In this document: one piece after another, positions 1 through 8,830 of the stretch
Position numbering within the stretch: position 1 is the stretch's first letter
Layout of the letters: each line of letters starts with the position of its first letter
Assembly: GCA_002781365.1 (NCBI GenBank)
Contig: PETN01000073.1
Span: forward strand, 18,276-82,275
From: Sulfurimonas sp. CG01_land_8_20_14_3_00_36_23
GTDB lineage: Bacteria; Campylobacterota; Campylobacteria; Campylobacterales; Sulfurimonadaceae
Reading direction: 5' to 3'
Length of the DNA: 64,000 nucleotides
Notes under the pieces: model-generated
What the model was told of the DNA's origin: nothing
Seen by the model: only the letters and a program-made list of their open reading frames with translations
The model's database searches: none
Program-made: the position numbers and the translations under genes

Positions 1-644
1 TCCCTCATGACTCTTACCTTATAAACCTTGGAAATCCAGAGGCTGACAAACTGGAAAAATCGAGAGAAGCCTTTATAGATGAACTCCAAAGATGTGCGCT
101 TTTAGGACTCGACAGACTCAACTTTCACCCTGGGAGTCACTTAAAAAAAATTTCGCCAGAGGCATGTTTGGACACGATAGCGGACTCTATCAATATCGCA
201 CTTGAGAAAACAAGCGAAGTGAGTGCCGTTCTTGAAAACACGGCAGGGCAGGGAAGTAACCTCGGCTGGCGTTTTGAGCATCTCGCGCACATCATAGACA
301 AAGTCGAAGACAAATCCCGCATAGGTGTTTGCATAGATACCTGCCACATGTTCACAGCAGGATATGACATCCGAACAAGAGAAGCGTATGATAAAACTTG
401 GGCGGAGTTTGAAAAGATAGTCGGGTTTAAATACCTCATGGGAATGCACATCAACGACTCTAAACCAGACTTAGGCTCACATGTAGATAGACACCACTCA
501 CTAGGTCTTGGAAAAATAGGGCTAGATGCTTTTAAATTTATTATGAATGATGCGCGAATGGATGATATTCCTCTTATTCTTGAAACTATTGATGAGACAA
601 TTTGGAAAGATGAGATTGAACTTTTATATTCGTTTGAACTTTAA
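1..644 (+). CDS. nfo: Endonuclease IV (AP endonuclease), 5' end outside window
   Basis: This is the C-terminal three quarters of a zinc-dependent AP endonuclease of the EndoIV/Nfo family, which cuts DNA 5' of abasic sites in base-excision repair. The reading frame is open from base 3, so the true start lies upstream of the window. Visible family motifs include [39 protein letters not shown] followed by DRHHSLGLG, and PLILETI near the end. These carry the His, Glu and Asp ligands of the three-zinc site. The stop is TAA at 642-644. A short 50-bp gap with a strong ribosome site leads to the next gene. The family call is certain; only the N-terminus is missing. Confidence 0.96.
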   Translation, partial: PHDSYLINLGNPEADKLEKSREAFIDELQRCALLGLDRLNFHPGSHLKKISPEACLDTIADSINIALEKTSEVSAVLENTAGQGSNLGWRFEHLAHIIDKVEDKSRIGVCIDTCHMFTAGYDIRTREAYDKTWAEFEKIVGFKYLMGMHINDSKPDLGSHVDRHHSLGLGKIGLDAFKFIMNDARMDDIPLILETIDETIWKDEIELLYSFEL

Positions 645-693
645 GTTTAGATTGAGTAATATCGTTCCAGAAATTTCCTTAGGAGGAGTTAAG

Positions 694-1911
694 ATGAATA
701 AAATTGCTCTATTATCACTAGCAGCAGCTTCTGTTTTAATGGCAGGAGGATATAAAATACCAGAGACTTCCCTTAATGGAGTTGCTTTGAGTGCGGCAAA
801 TATTGCACACAACAAAAGTGCGGATGCAGCTTACTATAATCCTGCAAATATGGTTTTTATGGAAAATGCAAGCTATTTAGAAGTGGATTTGACTTCTATT
901 GGTTTGGATCCTGTGAATTATACTGGAACACATGCTGGCACGGCTTCTTATGTACATAACATTGACGCACAAAGTGAGAGCTTTATTCTTCCATCTGTTC
1001 ATTATGTATCTGGCAAAGCTGGTGAAGCTCGCGTTGGTCTAAGTATAGTAGTTCCTGGCGGTTTATCAAAGCGATGGAGTACACAACCAGCGAAAAGCAC
1101 AGCCGAAGAGTTTACACTTCAAGTAGTTGAAATCAATCCGAGTGTGGCTATTCCTCTGAGTGAAAAAGTTGCACTTGGCTTTGGATTTAGAATTGTTCAT
1201 TCTTCAGGTATCGTAAAGGCATCTGGCACGCACCCAACGTATGGCGCATACTCTCAAGATATGAAAGGCGATTCGATAGACTTCGGCTACAACTTGGCGC
1301 TTGCATATAAGCCGACTTCACAACTCGATGTTGCTTTAACATACCGTTCAGAGGTTAAATTAACAGAAGATGGAAGTGCAGATTTATCTATGCCTCTTGC
1401 AGGTGTAGCAGCAAACAATTATGCTGCACAAGTAACGATTCCACTTCCTGCAACTGCTTCTGTCGCACTTGCATACACTTTGCCTTCAAAAACAACAGTA
1501 GAGTTCGTCTATGAAAGAAATATGTGGTCCGCGTATAAAACATTAGATTTTAACTATACGAATGCTTATGCAGAGGGTGCATTTGGAACGGCTAAAACTA
1601 AAGATTGGAAAGATACAGATACATTTCGTTTAGGTATTACCCAAAATTTAGATAAGATGACTTTAATGGCGGGTGCTGTTTATGATAAATCACCAACTCC
1701 AGACGCAACTCTTGGGTTTGAGTTACCAGACTCTAACAGCCTTTCAGTCTCTTTAGGTGGGCGTTACCAAATGAGCGAAGCAGTAGATATTGGCTTATCT
1801 GCGCTTTACTCAATGAGAGAGAGTCGTACAGTAAGTAACACCTCTATCAGTGGTGAATTTACAAACTCAAACGTACTTATAGTTTCAGCGGGCGTTGGCT
1901 ATAAATTTTAA
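694..1911 (+). CDS. FadL/OmpP1/TodX-family outer-membrane transport protein
   Basis: This gene encodes a 405-residue outer-membrane beta-barrel of the FadL family, which lets hydrophobic compounds such as fatty acids or hydrocarbons cross the outer membrane. The start is set at ATG 694 because AGGAGGAGTT lies just upstream and the translation then begins with a signal peptide (MNKIALLSLAAASVLMAGG). The open frame extends upstream to 547, but that part overlaps nfo and lacks these signals. The family-typical early motif SLNGVALSAANIAHNKSADA and the NPANM motif follow the signal peptide. The protein ends in an aromatic-rich strand with a terminal Phe (GVGYKF), as expected for BAM recognition. 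Substrate is unknown. Confidence 0.9.
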   Translation: MNKIALLSLAAASVLMAGGYKIPETSLNGVALSAANIAHNKSADAAYYNPANMVFMENASYLEVDLTSIGLDPVNYTGTHAGTASYVHNIDAQSESFILPSVHYVSGKAGEARVGLSIVVPGGLSKRWSTQPAKSTAEEFTLQVVEINPSVAIPLSEKVALGFGFRIVHSSGIVKASGTHPTYGAYSQDMKGDSIDFGYNLALAYKPTSQLDVALTYRSEVKLTEDGSADLSMPLAGVAANNYAAQVTIPLPATASVALAYTLPSKTTVEFVYERNMWSAYKTLDFNYTNAYAEGAFGTAKTKDWKDTDTFRLGITQNLDKMTLMAGAVYDKSPTPDATLGFELPDSNSLSVSLGGRYQMSEAVDIGLSALYSMRESRTVSNTSISGEFTNSNVLIVSAGVGYKF

Positions 1912-1919
1912 GGGATTAT

Positions 1920-3656
1920 TTGAAAACATTAGTTGATTTTTTACAGACAAACGAGATTGAAAAATCTCAAATATTTTTACATTTAAAGTGCAGTAATGCT
2001 GAGGCACTTAAGCTTCAGTACTTAGCGAAAAAGTATATGCAGGGTCAGGACGATGTTCTTGTGTTAGACCTTTTGCAAGACCTTCATGAGGGTGATAACT
2101 ATGAGTATCTTGACCACTTACAAGAGGTTAAAATCCTCTTAGAACTTGGCTGGCTTCATCAACAAAGTTTTACTCCTATGAAAATCTCTGAAGTCACTCC
2201 ACTAGAACTTTTAAATACAGCCGTTGGACTCTCTCCCTCGTTCTTAAAACTTTTACAAGATGGTACACTTGAATCTGACTTGCCTGAAATCAAGCCTTAT
2301 GCTGACCACTTGGAGTACCTTCAAGACCAGTTTTTCAGAATAGAGCTTTATCAAAAAATGAGCAGTATTCGTCAAAATGTGCATGAACACTCTTTAGGCA
2401 TTGACAGAATCCAACACAAGCTTAAACTACTTGAACAACGTATAGAAGAGAGAGTAAAACAGACTGCCGAAAATCTTGTTTTAGATAAATTTTTTAAACA
2501 GAAGAAGTTAAATAATTACGAGCAGGTTATTTTCATCGCTCTTCTTCGCGAAGAGTATAGTGCAACCGATGCAACTTTGCGAGAGATGAACACGCTGATA
2601 GATTTAATCTCATTTGATGAGTATGAGCGAATTAAAAACCGCTCACTTTTAGAAGAGGGTTCTAACTTAGTTGGAGATGGCATCATCGATTATGAAGAGA
2701 TGTTAAACCCTTTTGGTGGAATTTCTCGTGCTTTTTACATCGTTGATGAGGTTCTTCAAGGGATTATCCATCCACAAAAAAGTAAAAAAGTAACACGATT
2801 AAAACTCAATGCACTTGTCCAAGAGCAAGATATTTTTGAACTTGTTGATAGTGAAACATCGCTTGAAGATGTCATCCTGAACAAAAAAACAGAAGAGACC
2901 CTCGAAAACCTTATGCGCCAAGTCGATAAAGAGGTTATCAACCGCCTTGTAAAATGGGGTGTTAAAGATAAAAAGAGTGGAATTGACGCGCGAATCATTT
3001 TTTATGGTGCGGCTGGAACAGGGAAGACGATGACAGCCTACTCTCTTGCAAAATCACTCAAACGACAAGTTTTAGCTTTTGATTGTTCTAAGATTTTGTC
3101 TATGTATGTGGGTGAGAGTGAAAAAAATGTGCGTAAGATTTTTGACACCTTTTATGATTTATGTGAAAAAACAAAAACAGAGCCAATCCTGCTTTTAAAT
3201 GAAGCAGACCAGTTTTTGAGTTCGCGTTCAAGTGGCATAAGTTCAAGTGCCGACCAGATGCATAACCAGATGCAAAACATCTTTTTAGAGCAGATTGAAA
3301 ACTTTAGAGGTATGCTTATCGCGACAACGAATCTGTTGGAAAATATCGATAAAGCCTTCTCAAGAAGATTTAACTATAAGATAGAGTTCAAAAGACCTGA
3401 TGAAGCGCAAAGAGTGGAACTTTGGAAAAAAATGCTCCCTCTTGATGCTCCCTATGAGAAAGATTTTGATCCACTGCCTTTGTCAAAGTATGCACTTACA
3501 GGCGGGCAAATCAATCTCATTGTAAAAAATACAGCCTACAAAGTTGCAGTTCGTGAGAACCCACTCTTTACACAAGAAGACTTCATCCAAGAGATTCAAA
3601 GAGAAAAAGATGCAAACTTTGATAGTGAAAAATCTGTGGGATTTATTAACAAATAA
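1920..3656 (+). CDS. AAA-family ATPase (SpoVK/CDC48-like), cytoplasmic
   Basis: The product is 578 residues with a long helical, family-specific N-terminal half and a C-terminal AAA module. Walker A is GAAGTGKT near residue 363. The Walker B equivalent reads PILLLNEADQF, with Asn-Glu-Ala-Asp in place of the usual Asp-Glu. A sensor-1 ATTN and arginine-finger candidates (FSRRFNYK) follow. The TTG start at 1920 fits the AGGG 8 bases upstream and lies 8 bp after the FadL-type gene, so the two are probably cotranscribed. The specific client is unknown; AAA proteins of this shape remodel or unfold proteins. The family is clear but the role is not. Confidence 0.85.
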   Translation: MKTLVDFLQTNEIEKSQIFLHLKCSNAEALKLQYLAKKYMQGQDDVLVLDLLQDLHEGDNYEYLDHLQEVKILLELGWLHQQSFTPMKISEVTPLELLNTAVGLSPSFLKLLQDGTLESDLPEIKPYADHLEYLQDQFFRIELYQKMSSIRQNVHEHSLGIDRIQHKLKLLEQRIEERVKQTAENLVLDKFFKQKKLNNYEQVIFIALLREEYSATDATLREMNTLIDLISFDEYERIKNRSLLEEGSNLVGDGIIDYEEMLNPFGGISRAFYIVDEVLQGIIHPQKSKKVTRLKLNALVQEQDIFELVDSETSLEDVILNKKTEETLENLMRQVDKEVINRLVKWGVKDKKSGIDARIIFYGAAGTGKTMTAYSLAKSLKRQVLAFDCSKILSMYVGESEKNVRKIFDTFYDLCEKTKTEPILLLNEADQFLSSRSSGISSSADQMHNQMQNIFLEQIENFRGMLIATTNLLENIDKAFSRRFNYKIEFKRPDEAQRVELWKKMLPLDAPYEKDFDPLPLSKYALTGGQINLIVKNTAYKVAVRENPLFTQEDFIQEIQREKDANFDSEKSVGFINK

Positions 3657-3707
3657 ATCTCAGAGTCTCTTCTATCACAGTCCAAACAACTGCTACGCTA
3701 ATCTACT

Positions 3708-3748
3708 AATTCCACATGCCAAGATTTCCACATTTGGCATGTGGAAAT
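3708..3748. terminator. Terminator-like hairpin built from inverted copies of the 13-mer GGCATGTGGAAAT
   Basis: TTCCACATGCC at 3710-3720 pairs perfectly with GGCATGTGGAA at 3736-3746 (11 bp). An alternative inner hairpin pairs ATTTCCACAT (3724-3733) with ATGTGGAAAT (3739-3748). One full copy of the dispersed 13-mer (3736-3748), one 12/13 copy (3708-3720) and one partial copy are packed here, 52 bp after the AAA ATPase stop. There is no long T-tract. The position suggests transcription termination; the same motif occurs many times elsewhere in this window. Confidence 0.6.
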
Positions 3749-3837
3749 ATCACAGCATAATCCAAACATACAATCCAATGCATTCCCAGAGTGCTTAAAA
3801 AATATTCGTTTTATTTATAAATGTTGATAAATTAAGA

Positions 3838-3843
3838 TAGAAT
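3838..3843 (+). promoter_or_regulatory. Probable -10 element for the DHH phosphoesterase gene
   Basis: TAGAAT sits in the context AAGATAGAATAATAA, 26 bp before the ATG at 3870, with ribosome site GAGGAAG at 3858-3864. The same AGATAGAATA string recurs after olsF (around 6845) and before the prenyltransferase gene (around 40110). It therefore looks like the usual extended -10 of this host. The assignment is by pattern only. Confidence 0.45.
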
Positions 3844-3869
3844 AATAAAAAAAATTTGAGGAAGAAAAT

Positions 3870-4796
3870 ATGGCAGGAAAATTTAGACTTGTAACAAGAA
3901 GTGATATGGATGGTTTGGTATGTGCGGTTATACTAAAACAACTAGATATGATTGATGAAATCACCTTTGTTCACCCTAAAGATATGCAAGATGGCATTAT
4001 TGAGATTACTTCAAATGACATCATTACAAATTTACCTTACTCTGAAAATGCACACATCGTCTTTGACCATCACGAGAGTGAGGCTATGAGAAATGGTAAG
4101 GCTGATAACTATTTTATTGACCCAAAAGCGCCAAGTGCTGCTAGAATCGTCTACGAATACTACGGCGGGGCAGAAAAACTGCCAGCAGTTTCTCCTGATA
4201 TGATGTTAGCTGTGGACAAAGCGGATGCTGCTCAATTTAGCATAGAAGATATTTTAAATCCTAAAGGGTGGGAGCTTTTAAGCTTTTTGATGGATTCTAG
4301 AACAGGTCTTGGAAGATTTCGAGAGTTCACTGTATCGAACTATCAACTTATGATGAATCTTATTGACTACTGTATCAACCATACGATTGACGAAATCATG
4401 CAACTTCCAGATGTAGTGGAGAGAGTAGAGCTTTTTAACAAATATGCAGAGGATTTTAAAGAGCAACTTCAAAGATGCTCAAAGGTTTATGACAACCTAA
4501 TTGTACTTGATTTAAGAGATGAAGAAATCATCTACCCAGGGAATCGTTTTATGATTTACGCACTTAATCCAGAAACAAATATCTCCATCCACGTACTCTG
4601 GGGCTTTAAAAACCAAAACACAGTATTTGCAACTGGAAAATCTATAGTCAATAGAACTTCAAAAACAAACATTGGCGAGTTAATGCTCAAAAATGGCGGT
4701 GGCGGACACTCTGCTGCGGGAACTTGTCAAATAGACAATGACAAAGCAGAAGATATTTTAAAAGAGCTTATCGAAGCTATTACGAACGACGGTTAA
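3870..4796 (+). CDS. DHH-family phosphoesterase (exopolyphosphatase / nanoRNase-like)
   Basis: A 308-residue cytoplasmic phosphoesterase of the DHH/DHHA1 superfamily, whose members hydrolyse polyphosphate, pyrophosphate, pAp or short oligonucleotides using Mn or Mg. The early metal motif SDMDGLVCAV and the signature VFDHHESE near residue 66 are present. The C-terminal DHHA1-type glycine motif NGGGGHSAAGT near residue 280 closes the active site. There is its own promoter and ribosome site, and a hairpin follows the stop. The substrate cannot be read from sequence; epsilonproteobacterial orthologues are usually annotated only as DHH family. Its neighbour is a probable phosphate-regulated lipid gene, so a link to phosphate metabolism is possible but unproven. 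Confidence 0.85.
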   Translation: MAGKFRLVTRSDMDGLVCAVILKQLDMIDEITFVHPKDMQDGIIEITSNDIITNLPYSENAHIVFDHHESEAMRNGKADNYFIDPKAPSAARIVYEYYGGAEKLPAVSPDMMLAVDKADAAQFSIEDILNPKGWELLSFLMDSRTGLGRFREFTVSNYQLMMNLIDYCINHTIDEIMQLPDVVERVELFNKYAEDFKEQLQRCSKVYDNLIVLDLRDEEIIYPGNRFMIYALNPETNISIHVLWGFKNQNTVFATGKSIVNRTSKTNIGELMLKNGGGGHSAAGTCQIDNDKAEDILKELIEAITNDG

Positions 4797-4805
4797 TCCA
4801 AACTT

Positions 4806-4828
4806 GAGGGAGCGTTCAGGCTTCCCTC
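4806..4828 (+). terminator. Hairpin after the DHH gene
   Basis: GAGGGA at 4806-4811 pairs with TCCCTC at 4823-4828, and an inner GC/GC pair extends the stem. It begins 10 bp after the DHH stop codon. The following bases are A-rich rather than T-rich, so it may act as a Rho-independent terminator only weakly, or as an mRNA 3'-end stabiliser. Confidence 0.45.
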
Positions 4829-4842
4829 TAAAGAAGAACAAT

Positions 4843-4880
4843 GTAACACAACAGTAACCATCTAGTAACCCCTTTGTAAC
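4843..4880 (+). promoter_or_regulatory. Four GTAAC direct repeats at 11-bp period: candidate Pho box
   Basis: GTAAC occurs at 4843, 4854, 4865 and 4876, exactly 11 bp apart, in the contexts TGTAACA, AGTAACC, AGTAACC and TGTAACA. Direct repeats at one-turn spacing are what PhoB/OmpR-type regulators bind as head-to-tail dimers: CTGTCA in E. coli Pho boxes, TTAACA in Bacillus PhoP sites. Four copies would hold two dimers. The array ends 50 bp before the small gene at 4930 and upstream of the OlsF-like acyltransferase. Ornithine lipids replace phospholipids in phosphate-starved bacteria, so the location makes functional sense. The repeat geometry is seen directly; the regulator is inferred. Confidence 0.6.
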
Positions 4881-4929
4881 ATGTTTTATGCAAAATTACA
4901 GCATTAATTGTTTGCAAAAGGAACTATGG

Positions 4930-5106
4930 ATGCAAAATTTTTCTACAAAATTGACTACTCACCTCTTTAAAAAATATAATGTTAAAGCTATCGATGCTCA
5001 GTTAATCATAGAAGATGAATGGGATTATATTGAAGAAGAGTATTATAACAATTCGACTGTTGAGTCTGTTGCTAAAGATTTGATTGCTATGTATATGGTT
5101 GCATAA
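4930..5106 (+). CDS. Small acidic protein of unknown function upstream of olsF
   Basis: A 58-residue protein. ATG 4930 is chosen because AAAGGA at 4918-4923 is correctly spaced. The in-frame ATG at 4888 lies in the presumed promoter just below the GTAAC array. The sequence has a basic N-terminal part (STKLTTHLFKKYNVK) and an acidic middle (IIEDEWDYIEEEYYNN) ending in a short hydrophobic stretch (DLIAMYMVA). No domain is recognised. It ends 2 bp before the next ATG, so it is almost certainly cotranscribed and translationally coupled with the acyltransferase gene. It could be a small regulatory subunit of that enzyme. Confidence 0.6.
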   Translation: MQNFSTKLTTHLFKKYNVKAIDAQLIIEDEWDYIEEEYYNNSTVESVAKDLIAMYMVA

Positions 5107-5108
5107 TC

Positions 5109-6824
5109 ATGGCTATCTCAATTGAAACATATTTCCAGCACAATTATCCCTCGTTTGAGAGGTTGCCACAAATCGTTCGAGATGGGCTCCTCACACTCTT
5201 TAAAAAACTTTCTCACGAAGATGAGATAAATCTTTTTTTACAAAAAAATAAGCATGCTACAGCCTTTGATTTTATAGAAGCGATTTTAGAATACTTCAAT
5301 ATAGATATAAACATAAACAAAAATCAACTCGCAAGAATTCCTGCTTATGGAAGAGTTGTTATTATCGCAAATCACCCTTTAGGCGCATTAGATGCACTTG
5401 CACTGCTTAATGTTGTAAAGGATGTCAGAAAAGATGTCAAGATAGTTGCCTCTAACTTTTTGAGTGAATTTGAGAATATCAAAGATGTACTCATCCCTAT
5501 AGAAAATGTAAGAAACAAGATGGAAAGAGCTTCTGTGGAAGCTATCTATGATGCGCTTAAAAAAGAGCAAGCTGTTATCATTTTTCCTTCAGGTGAAGTG
5601 AGCCGTGCGCGTCCAAGTGGCATACAAGATACAAAATGGCAAAAAGGATTTTTAAGAGTAGCTTCTAAAATGCAAGCGCCTATTCTTCCTATCCATATTG
5701 ATGCAAAAAATTCAAAGAGTTTTTACTTCCTCTCTATGCTTAACAAATCTTTAGCGACTGCGACAATTCCACATGAGATGTTTAAATACAGAGATAAGAA
5801 TATATCTTTTAATATTGGAAAATCTATTCCTTATGAGAGTTACAACTTGCCTTCCTTGCCAAGTATGGATGTGGTAAAACTTCTGCGTAAACACTTCTAT
5901 CTCTTTGCAAAAAAGAATAAGTCCATTTTTAAAACACACAATGCAATCTCTCTGCCTGAAAACAGACAAGAGCTTAAACACGAACTCCAAAATGCACAAG
6001 CGCTTGGAGAGACAAAAGATGGCAAAAAAATTTATCTCTACTCCAACGAAGAGGAGAATGTTATCTTAAAAGAGATAGGTCGATTACGAGAGATTAGCTT
6101 TCGACAAGTCAAAGAGGGGAGTGGAAAAAAGCGTGATTTAGATGAGTTTGATTACTCTTATGAGCATATTATTCTTTGGGATGATAAAGATTTAGAGATA
6201 GTCGGTTCCTACCGTATAGTTAAAGCAAAAGAGATTATAGAAGTATTTGAAGTGGAAGGACTTTACACAGCAACTCTTTTTGATTACAAAGAGGGATTTT
6301 CAAAATATTTCAATGAAGGCATCGAGCTAGGTCGTAGTTTTGTTCAGCCAAAATATTGGAACTCAAGAGCACTCGATTATCTTTGGCAGGGAATAGGGGC
6401 TTATGTAAAAGCTAATCCTGATATTCGTTATCTCTTTGGACCTGTAAGTATCTCACGTTCTTATGATGACAATGCCGTCTCTCTGCTCGTCTATTTTTAC
6501 ATGAACTATTTTGGTGCAAAAAGCAGAGATGTTCTCCACCGTGATAGTTATATTATCACAGATGAAAATAGGAGTAAATTTGAAACATTGTTTGTACATA
6601 ATGATTTTGAAGAAGACCTTCTTACGCTCAAAAGTGAACTTCAACTCGGTGGATATGCAATACCAACACTCTATAAACAGTATAGTGATTTATGCGAAGA
6701 GGATGGAGTGGAGTTTATGGATTTTGGAATAGATAAAGAGTTTGATAACTGCGTGGATGGTTTCATAGTAGTGGATGTGCAAAAACTAAAACCCATTAAA
6801 AGAAAGCGCTATTTTGAAGCTTAA
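5109..6824 (+). CDS. olsF: Bifunctional acyltransferase, probable ornithine-lipid synthase (OlsF type)
   Basis: This 571-residue protein fuses two acyltransferase domains. The N-terminal half is PlsC-like: it has NHPLGALDAL near residue 85, standing in for the family HxxxxD block, and the later FPSGEVSRARPSG block. The C-terminal half resembles OlsB/GNAT-type N-acyltransferases (EIVGSYRIVKAKEI, ELGRSFVQPKYW, LFGPVSISRSY). In OlsF enzymes the C-terminal domain N-acylates ornithine and the N-terminal domain O-acylates the lyso-product, giving a phosphorus-free membrane lipid. The 2-bp gap to the preceding gene and the upstream GTAAC array suggest phosphate-responsive expression. The domain order supports OlsF, but other amino acids such as lysine or glycine could be the acceptor. 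Confidence 0.75.
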   Translation: MAISIETYFQHNYPSFERLPQIVRDGLLTLFKKLSHEDEINLFLQKNKHATAFDFIEAILEYFNIDININKNQLARIPAYGRVVIIANHPLGALDALALLNVVKDVRKDVKIVASNFLSEFENIKDVLIPIENVRNKMERASVEAIYDALKKEQAVIIFPSGEVSRARPSGIQDTKWQKGFLRVASKMQAPILPIHIDAKNSKSFYFLSMLNKSLATATIPHEMFKYRDKNISFNIGKSIPYESYNLPSLPSMDVVKLLRKHFYLFAKKNKSIFKTHNAISLPENRQELKHELQNAQALGETKDGKKIYLYSNEEENVILKEIGRLREISFRQVKEGSGKKRDLDEFDYSYEHIILWDDKDLEIVGSYRIVKAKEIIEVFEVEGLYTATLFDYKEGFSKYFNEGIELGRSFVQPKYWNSRALDYLWQGIGAYVKANPDIRYLFGPVSISRSYDDNAVSLLVYFYMNYFGAKSRDVLHRDSYIITDENRSKFETLFVHNDFEEDLLTLKSELQLGGYAIPTLYKQYSDLCEEDGVEFMDFGIDKEFDNCVDGFIVVDVQKLKPIKRKRYFEA

Positions 6825-7131
6825 TTACTTAAAAATAAAATAAGATAGAATAGAGCTATAAAATATAGTTATAAAACTTCAATTCAAATATTGTTAATTA
6901 CAAATCTACACACCACTTTCCACATGCCAAATCTAATGTTGCGATTAGTAACATTGGCATAGAGTTCCGCCCTCTCTTTCTTTTGTTTAATACTCTTTTT
7001 GTTATAGTGCATCAACTGTTTTTTTCAATAAATACTTGATGAAATCGTAGTGTTTTTGAGAGTATTATAAAACAAATTATCCATAGAACTATATTTTCAG
7101 GGATGTAGTTTTAAATATAAAGGTAGGTTAT
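6825..7131 (+). promoter_or_regulatory. Intergenic region upstream of the nuo operon
   Basis: 307 bp without a gene. It holds an AAGATAGAATAGAG string near 6841, a 12/13 copy of the dispersed 13-mer at 6917-6928 (TTTCCACATGCC), and a nearby TGCCA/TGGCA inverted pair with AATGTT/AACATT. The best promoter candidate is TATTATAA at 7063-7070, giving a transcript start about 55 bp before nuoA. A weak AAGGTAGGT ribosome site precedes the ATG. No further structure was recognised. Confidence 0.5.
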
Positions 7132-7521
7132 ATGGAGCATATTGCTACAGCAAATCCGTATTTTGGGGTTTTTGTACTTTTCGTTATAACATTTGGTGCT
7201 TTTACAGCGACAACGATAATCGCACGTTTAGCGAGTCGTGCGTTAGCTGCAAAAGATGCTGAAAAGATTAAACTTTCAGTTTATGAGTGTGGTCCAGAGA
7301 TCACGAAGCAACCCAATAGAATTTCACCACAATTTTACTTGTTTGCATTACTTTTTCTACTTTTTGATGTTGAAATTGTATTTATGTTTCCGTGGGCAGT
7401 AGATTTTAAACTGCTTGGTTGGTTCGGCTTCGCAGAGATGATTATGTTTATTCTCTTGCTGGCAATAGGTTTTGTATATGCATGGAAAAAAGGAGCGCTT
7501 GAATGGCACAACATAAAGTAA
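7132..7521 (+). CDS. nuoA: NADH-quinone oxidoreductase subunit A
   Basis: Subunit A of respiratory complex I, a 129-residue inner-membrane protein with three predicted helices (around residues 10-35, 65-88 and 95-118). It helps link the quinone site to the membrane arm. The conserved loop [25 protein letters not shown] appears here in parts (YECGP, then [14 protein letters not shown]). It opens the 14-gene Nuo operon, and its last 19 bases overlap nuoB, implying translational coupling. Length is normal for the family. Confidence 0.95.
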   Translation: MEHIATANPYFGVFVLFVITFGAFTATTIIARLASRALAAKDAEKIKLSVYECGPEITKQPNRISPQFYLFALLFLLFDVEIVFMFPWAVDFKLLGWFGFAEMIMFILLLAIGFVYAWKKGALEWHNIK

Positions 7522-8012
7522 ATTATACACAAGACGGCGGTTTGCCGGTTGCACTTACGAGTATTGACAAAGTAGTAAACTGGGGACGTTCAAACTCTCT
7601 TTGGGCACTTACTTACGGTTTAGCTTGTTGTGGTATTGAGATGATGGCATCTGGTGCTTCAAGATATGACTTTGACCGTTTTGGAACAATCTTCCGCGCA
7701 TCTCCTCGTCAGGCAGATGTTATGATAGTTGCAGGTACGCTTACTAAGAAACATGCTGAGTTCATCAAAAGACTTTACGATCAGATGACTGAGCCTCGTT
7801 GGGTTATCTCAATGGGTTCATGTGCAAATACAGGTGGTATGTTTAACACTTATGCAACGGTTCAAGGAGCGGATAGAATCATTCCTGTTGATTTATATCT
7901 TCCTGGTTGTGCACCACGTCCTGAAACACTTCAATACGGCGTAATGTTGCTACAGAAAAAAATCCGTGCAAATAAAGCTGGAAATGCACAAAAACCAAAG
8001 AGGTTAATGTAA
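7503..8012 (+). CDS. nuoB: NADH-quinone oxidoreductase subunit B (N2 cluster)
   Basis: This 169-residue peripheral-arm subunit carries iron-sulfur cluster N2, the last electron carrier before quinone. The four ligands are visible: the tandem Cys42-Cys43 in ACCGIEMMA, Cys107 in GSCANTGG and Cys136 in PGCAPRPE. The gene starts inside nuoA (19-bp overlap), and its stop overlaps the ATG of nuoC by one base. The extremely conserved sequence makes the call certain. Confidence 0.98.
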   Translation: MAQHKVNYTQDGGLPVALTSIDKVVNWGRSNSLWALTYGLACCGIEMMASGASRYDFDRFGTIFRASPRQADVMIVAGTLTKKHAEFIKRLYDQMTEPRWVISMGSCANTGGMFNTYATVQGADRIIPVDLYLPGCAPRPETLQYGVMLLQKKIRANKAGNAQKPKRLM

Positions 8013-8818
8013 TGAGAGAGTACACATCTAAAGAGAATGTTCAAGCAAAAGCATACTATACAGATAGATACTATGTTGCTCCACAAGTACCTAAGCATGA
8101 TGTTGCAACAGATGCAGTTTTTGCGAAAGATTTAGAGGCGATTAAGAGTAAATTTGAAGTAAGTGATGCATATATCCAAGCTGGACAGATGATTGTTTAT
8201 ATCCAGGCAAGTGACAACTATGCTGTTTTAGAACTTATGAGAGATACTCTAGAGTATACACAACTCTCAGAGCTAAGTGCTATTGATTGGTTAGCTAAAG
8301 ATAACACTTTTGAGGTCTTTTACCAAATGCTTAGTATGAATAAAAGAAAAAGAGTTCGTATCAAGTGTGTTCTTCAAAATGGACAAGCTATAAATTCTGT
8401 TGAGAAACTTTTCCGTAGTGCAGACTGGTCTGAGAGAGAGATGTATGACATGTTCGGGATTATTGCAAACGGACACCCATTTATGAAAAGAATCCTAATG
8501 CCTTACGATTGGCAAGGGCATCCACTTCTTAAAACTTACCCACTTCAAGGGGATGAGTTCGCTGCTTGGTATGAAGTAGATAAGATTTTCGGAAAAGAGG
8601 CAAGAGATGTTATCGGGCCTGAATTACGTGATACAGCAAGAGTAGATAGATACGATTCAGAGAGATTCGCTCGTTTAGGATATGAAGTCTCAAAAGGCAC
8701 GGAAATAACAGGTAATGAACCTAAAAATGAACAAAGCTACCAAGAAGAGGGTGGCGTGTTCTTGATTAAAAAATTTGATAAAAAGTCATCAGTAGTTATT
8801 GATGACCCTCAAAGATAG
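8012..8818 (+). CDS. nuoC: NADH-quinone oxidoreductase subunit C
   Basis: A 268-residue subunit of the 30-kDa NuoC family. It forms part of the hydrophilic connecting arm next to NuoB and NuoD. The family signature appears as SADWSEREMYDMFGI, followed by ANGHPFMKRILMPYDW. The N-terminal 60 residues and the tail after residue 215 (charged, with VFLIKKFDKKSSVV) extend beyond the core domain, as in other Campylobacterota. NuoC and NuoD are separate genes here, unlike the fused NuoCD of E. coli. It is coupled to nuoB by a TAATG overlap. Confidence 0.95.
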   Translation: MREYTSKENVQAKAYYTDRYYVAPQVPKHDVATDAVFAKDLEAIKSKFEVSDAYIQAGQMIVYIQASDNYAVLELMRDTLEYTQLSELSAIDWLAKDNTFEVFYQMLSMNKRKRVRIKCVLQNGQAINSVEKLFRSADWSEREMYDMFGIIANGHPFMKRILMPYDWQGHPLLKTYPLQGDEFAAWYEVDKIFGKEARDVIGPELRDTARVDRYDSERFARLGYEVSKGTEITGNEPKNEQSYQEEGGVFLIKKFDKKSSVVIDDPQR

Positions 8819-8830
8819 GGTGGCGAAAAT

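Noticed and set aside
547..693. N-terminal extension of the FadL-type gene to the ATG at 547
   Set aside because: It overlaps nfo and lacks a ribosome site, while ATG 694 has AGGAGGAG and begins a signal peptide.
3544..3798. 84-codon plus-strand frame at the end of the AAA ATPase gene
   Set aside because: It is mostly out-of-frame coding sequence of the ATPase and then runs through the 13-mer hairpin; composition is not protein-like.
4888..4929. Earlier ATG for the small gene before olsF
   Set aside because: It lies within the presumed promoter just below the GTAAC repeats and has no ribosome site. ATG 4930 has AAAGGA at proper distance.
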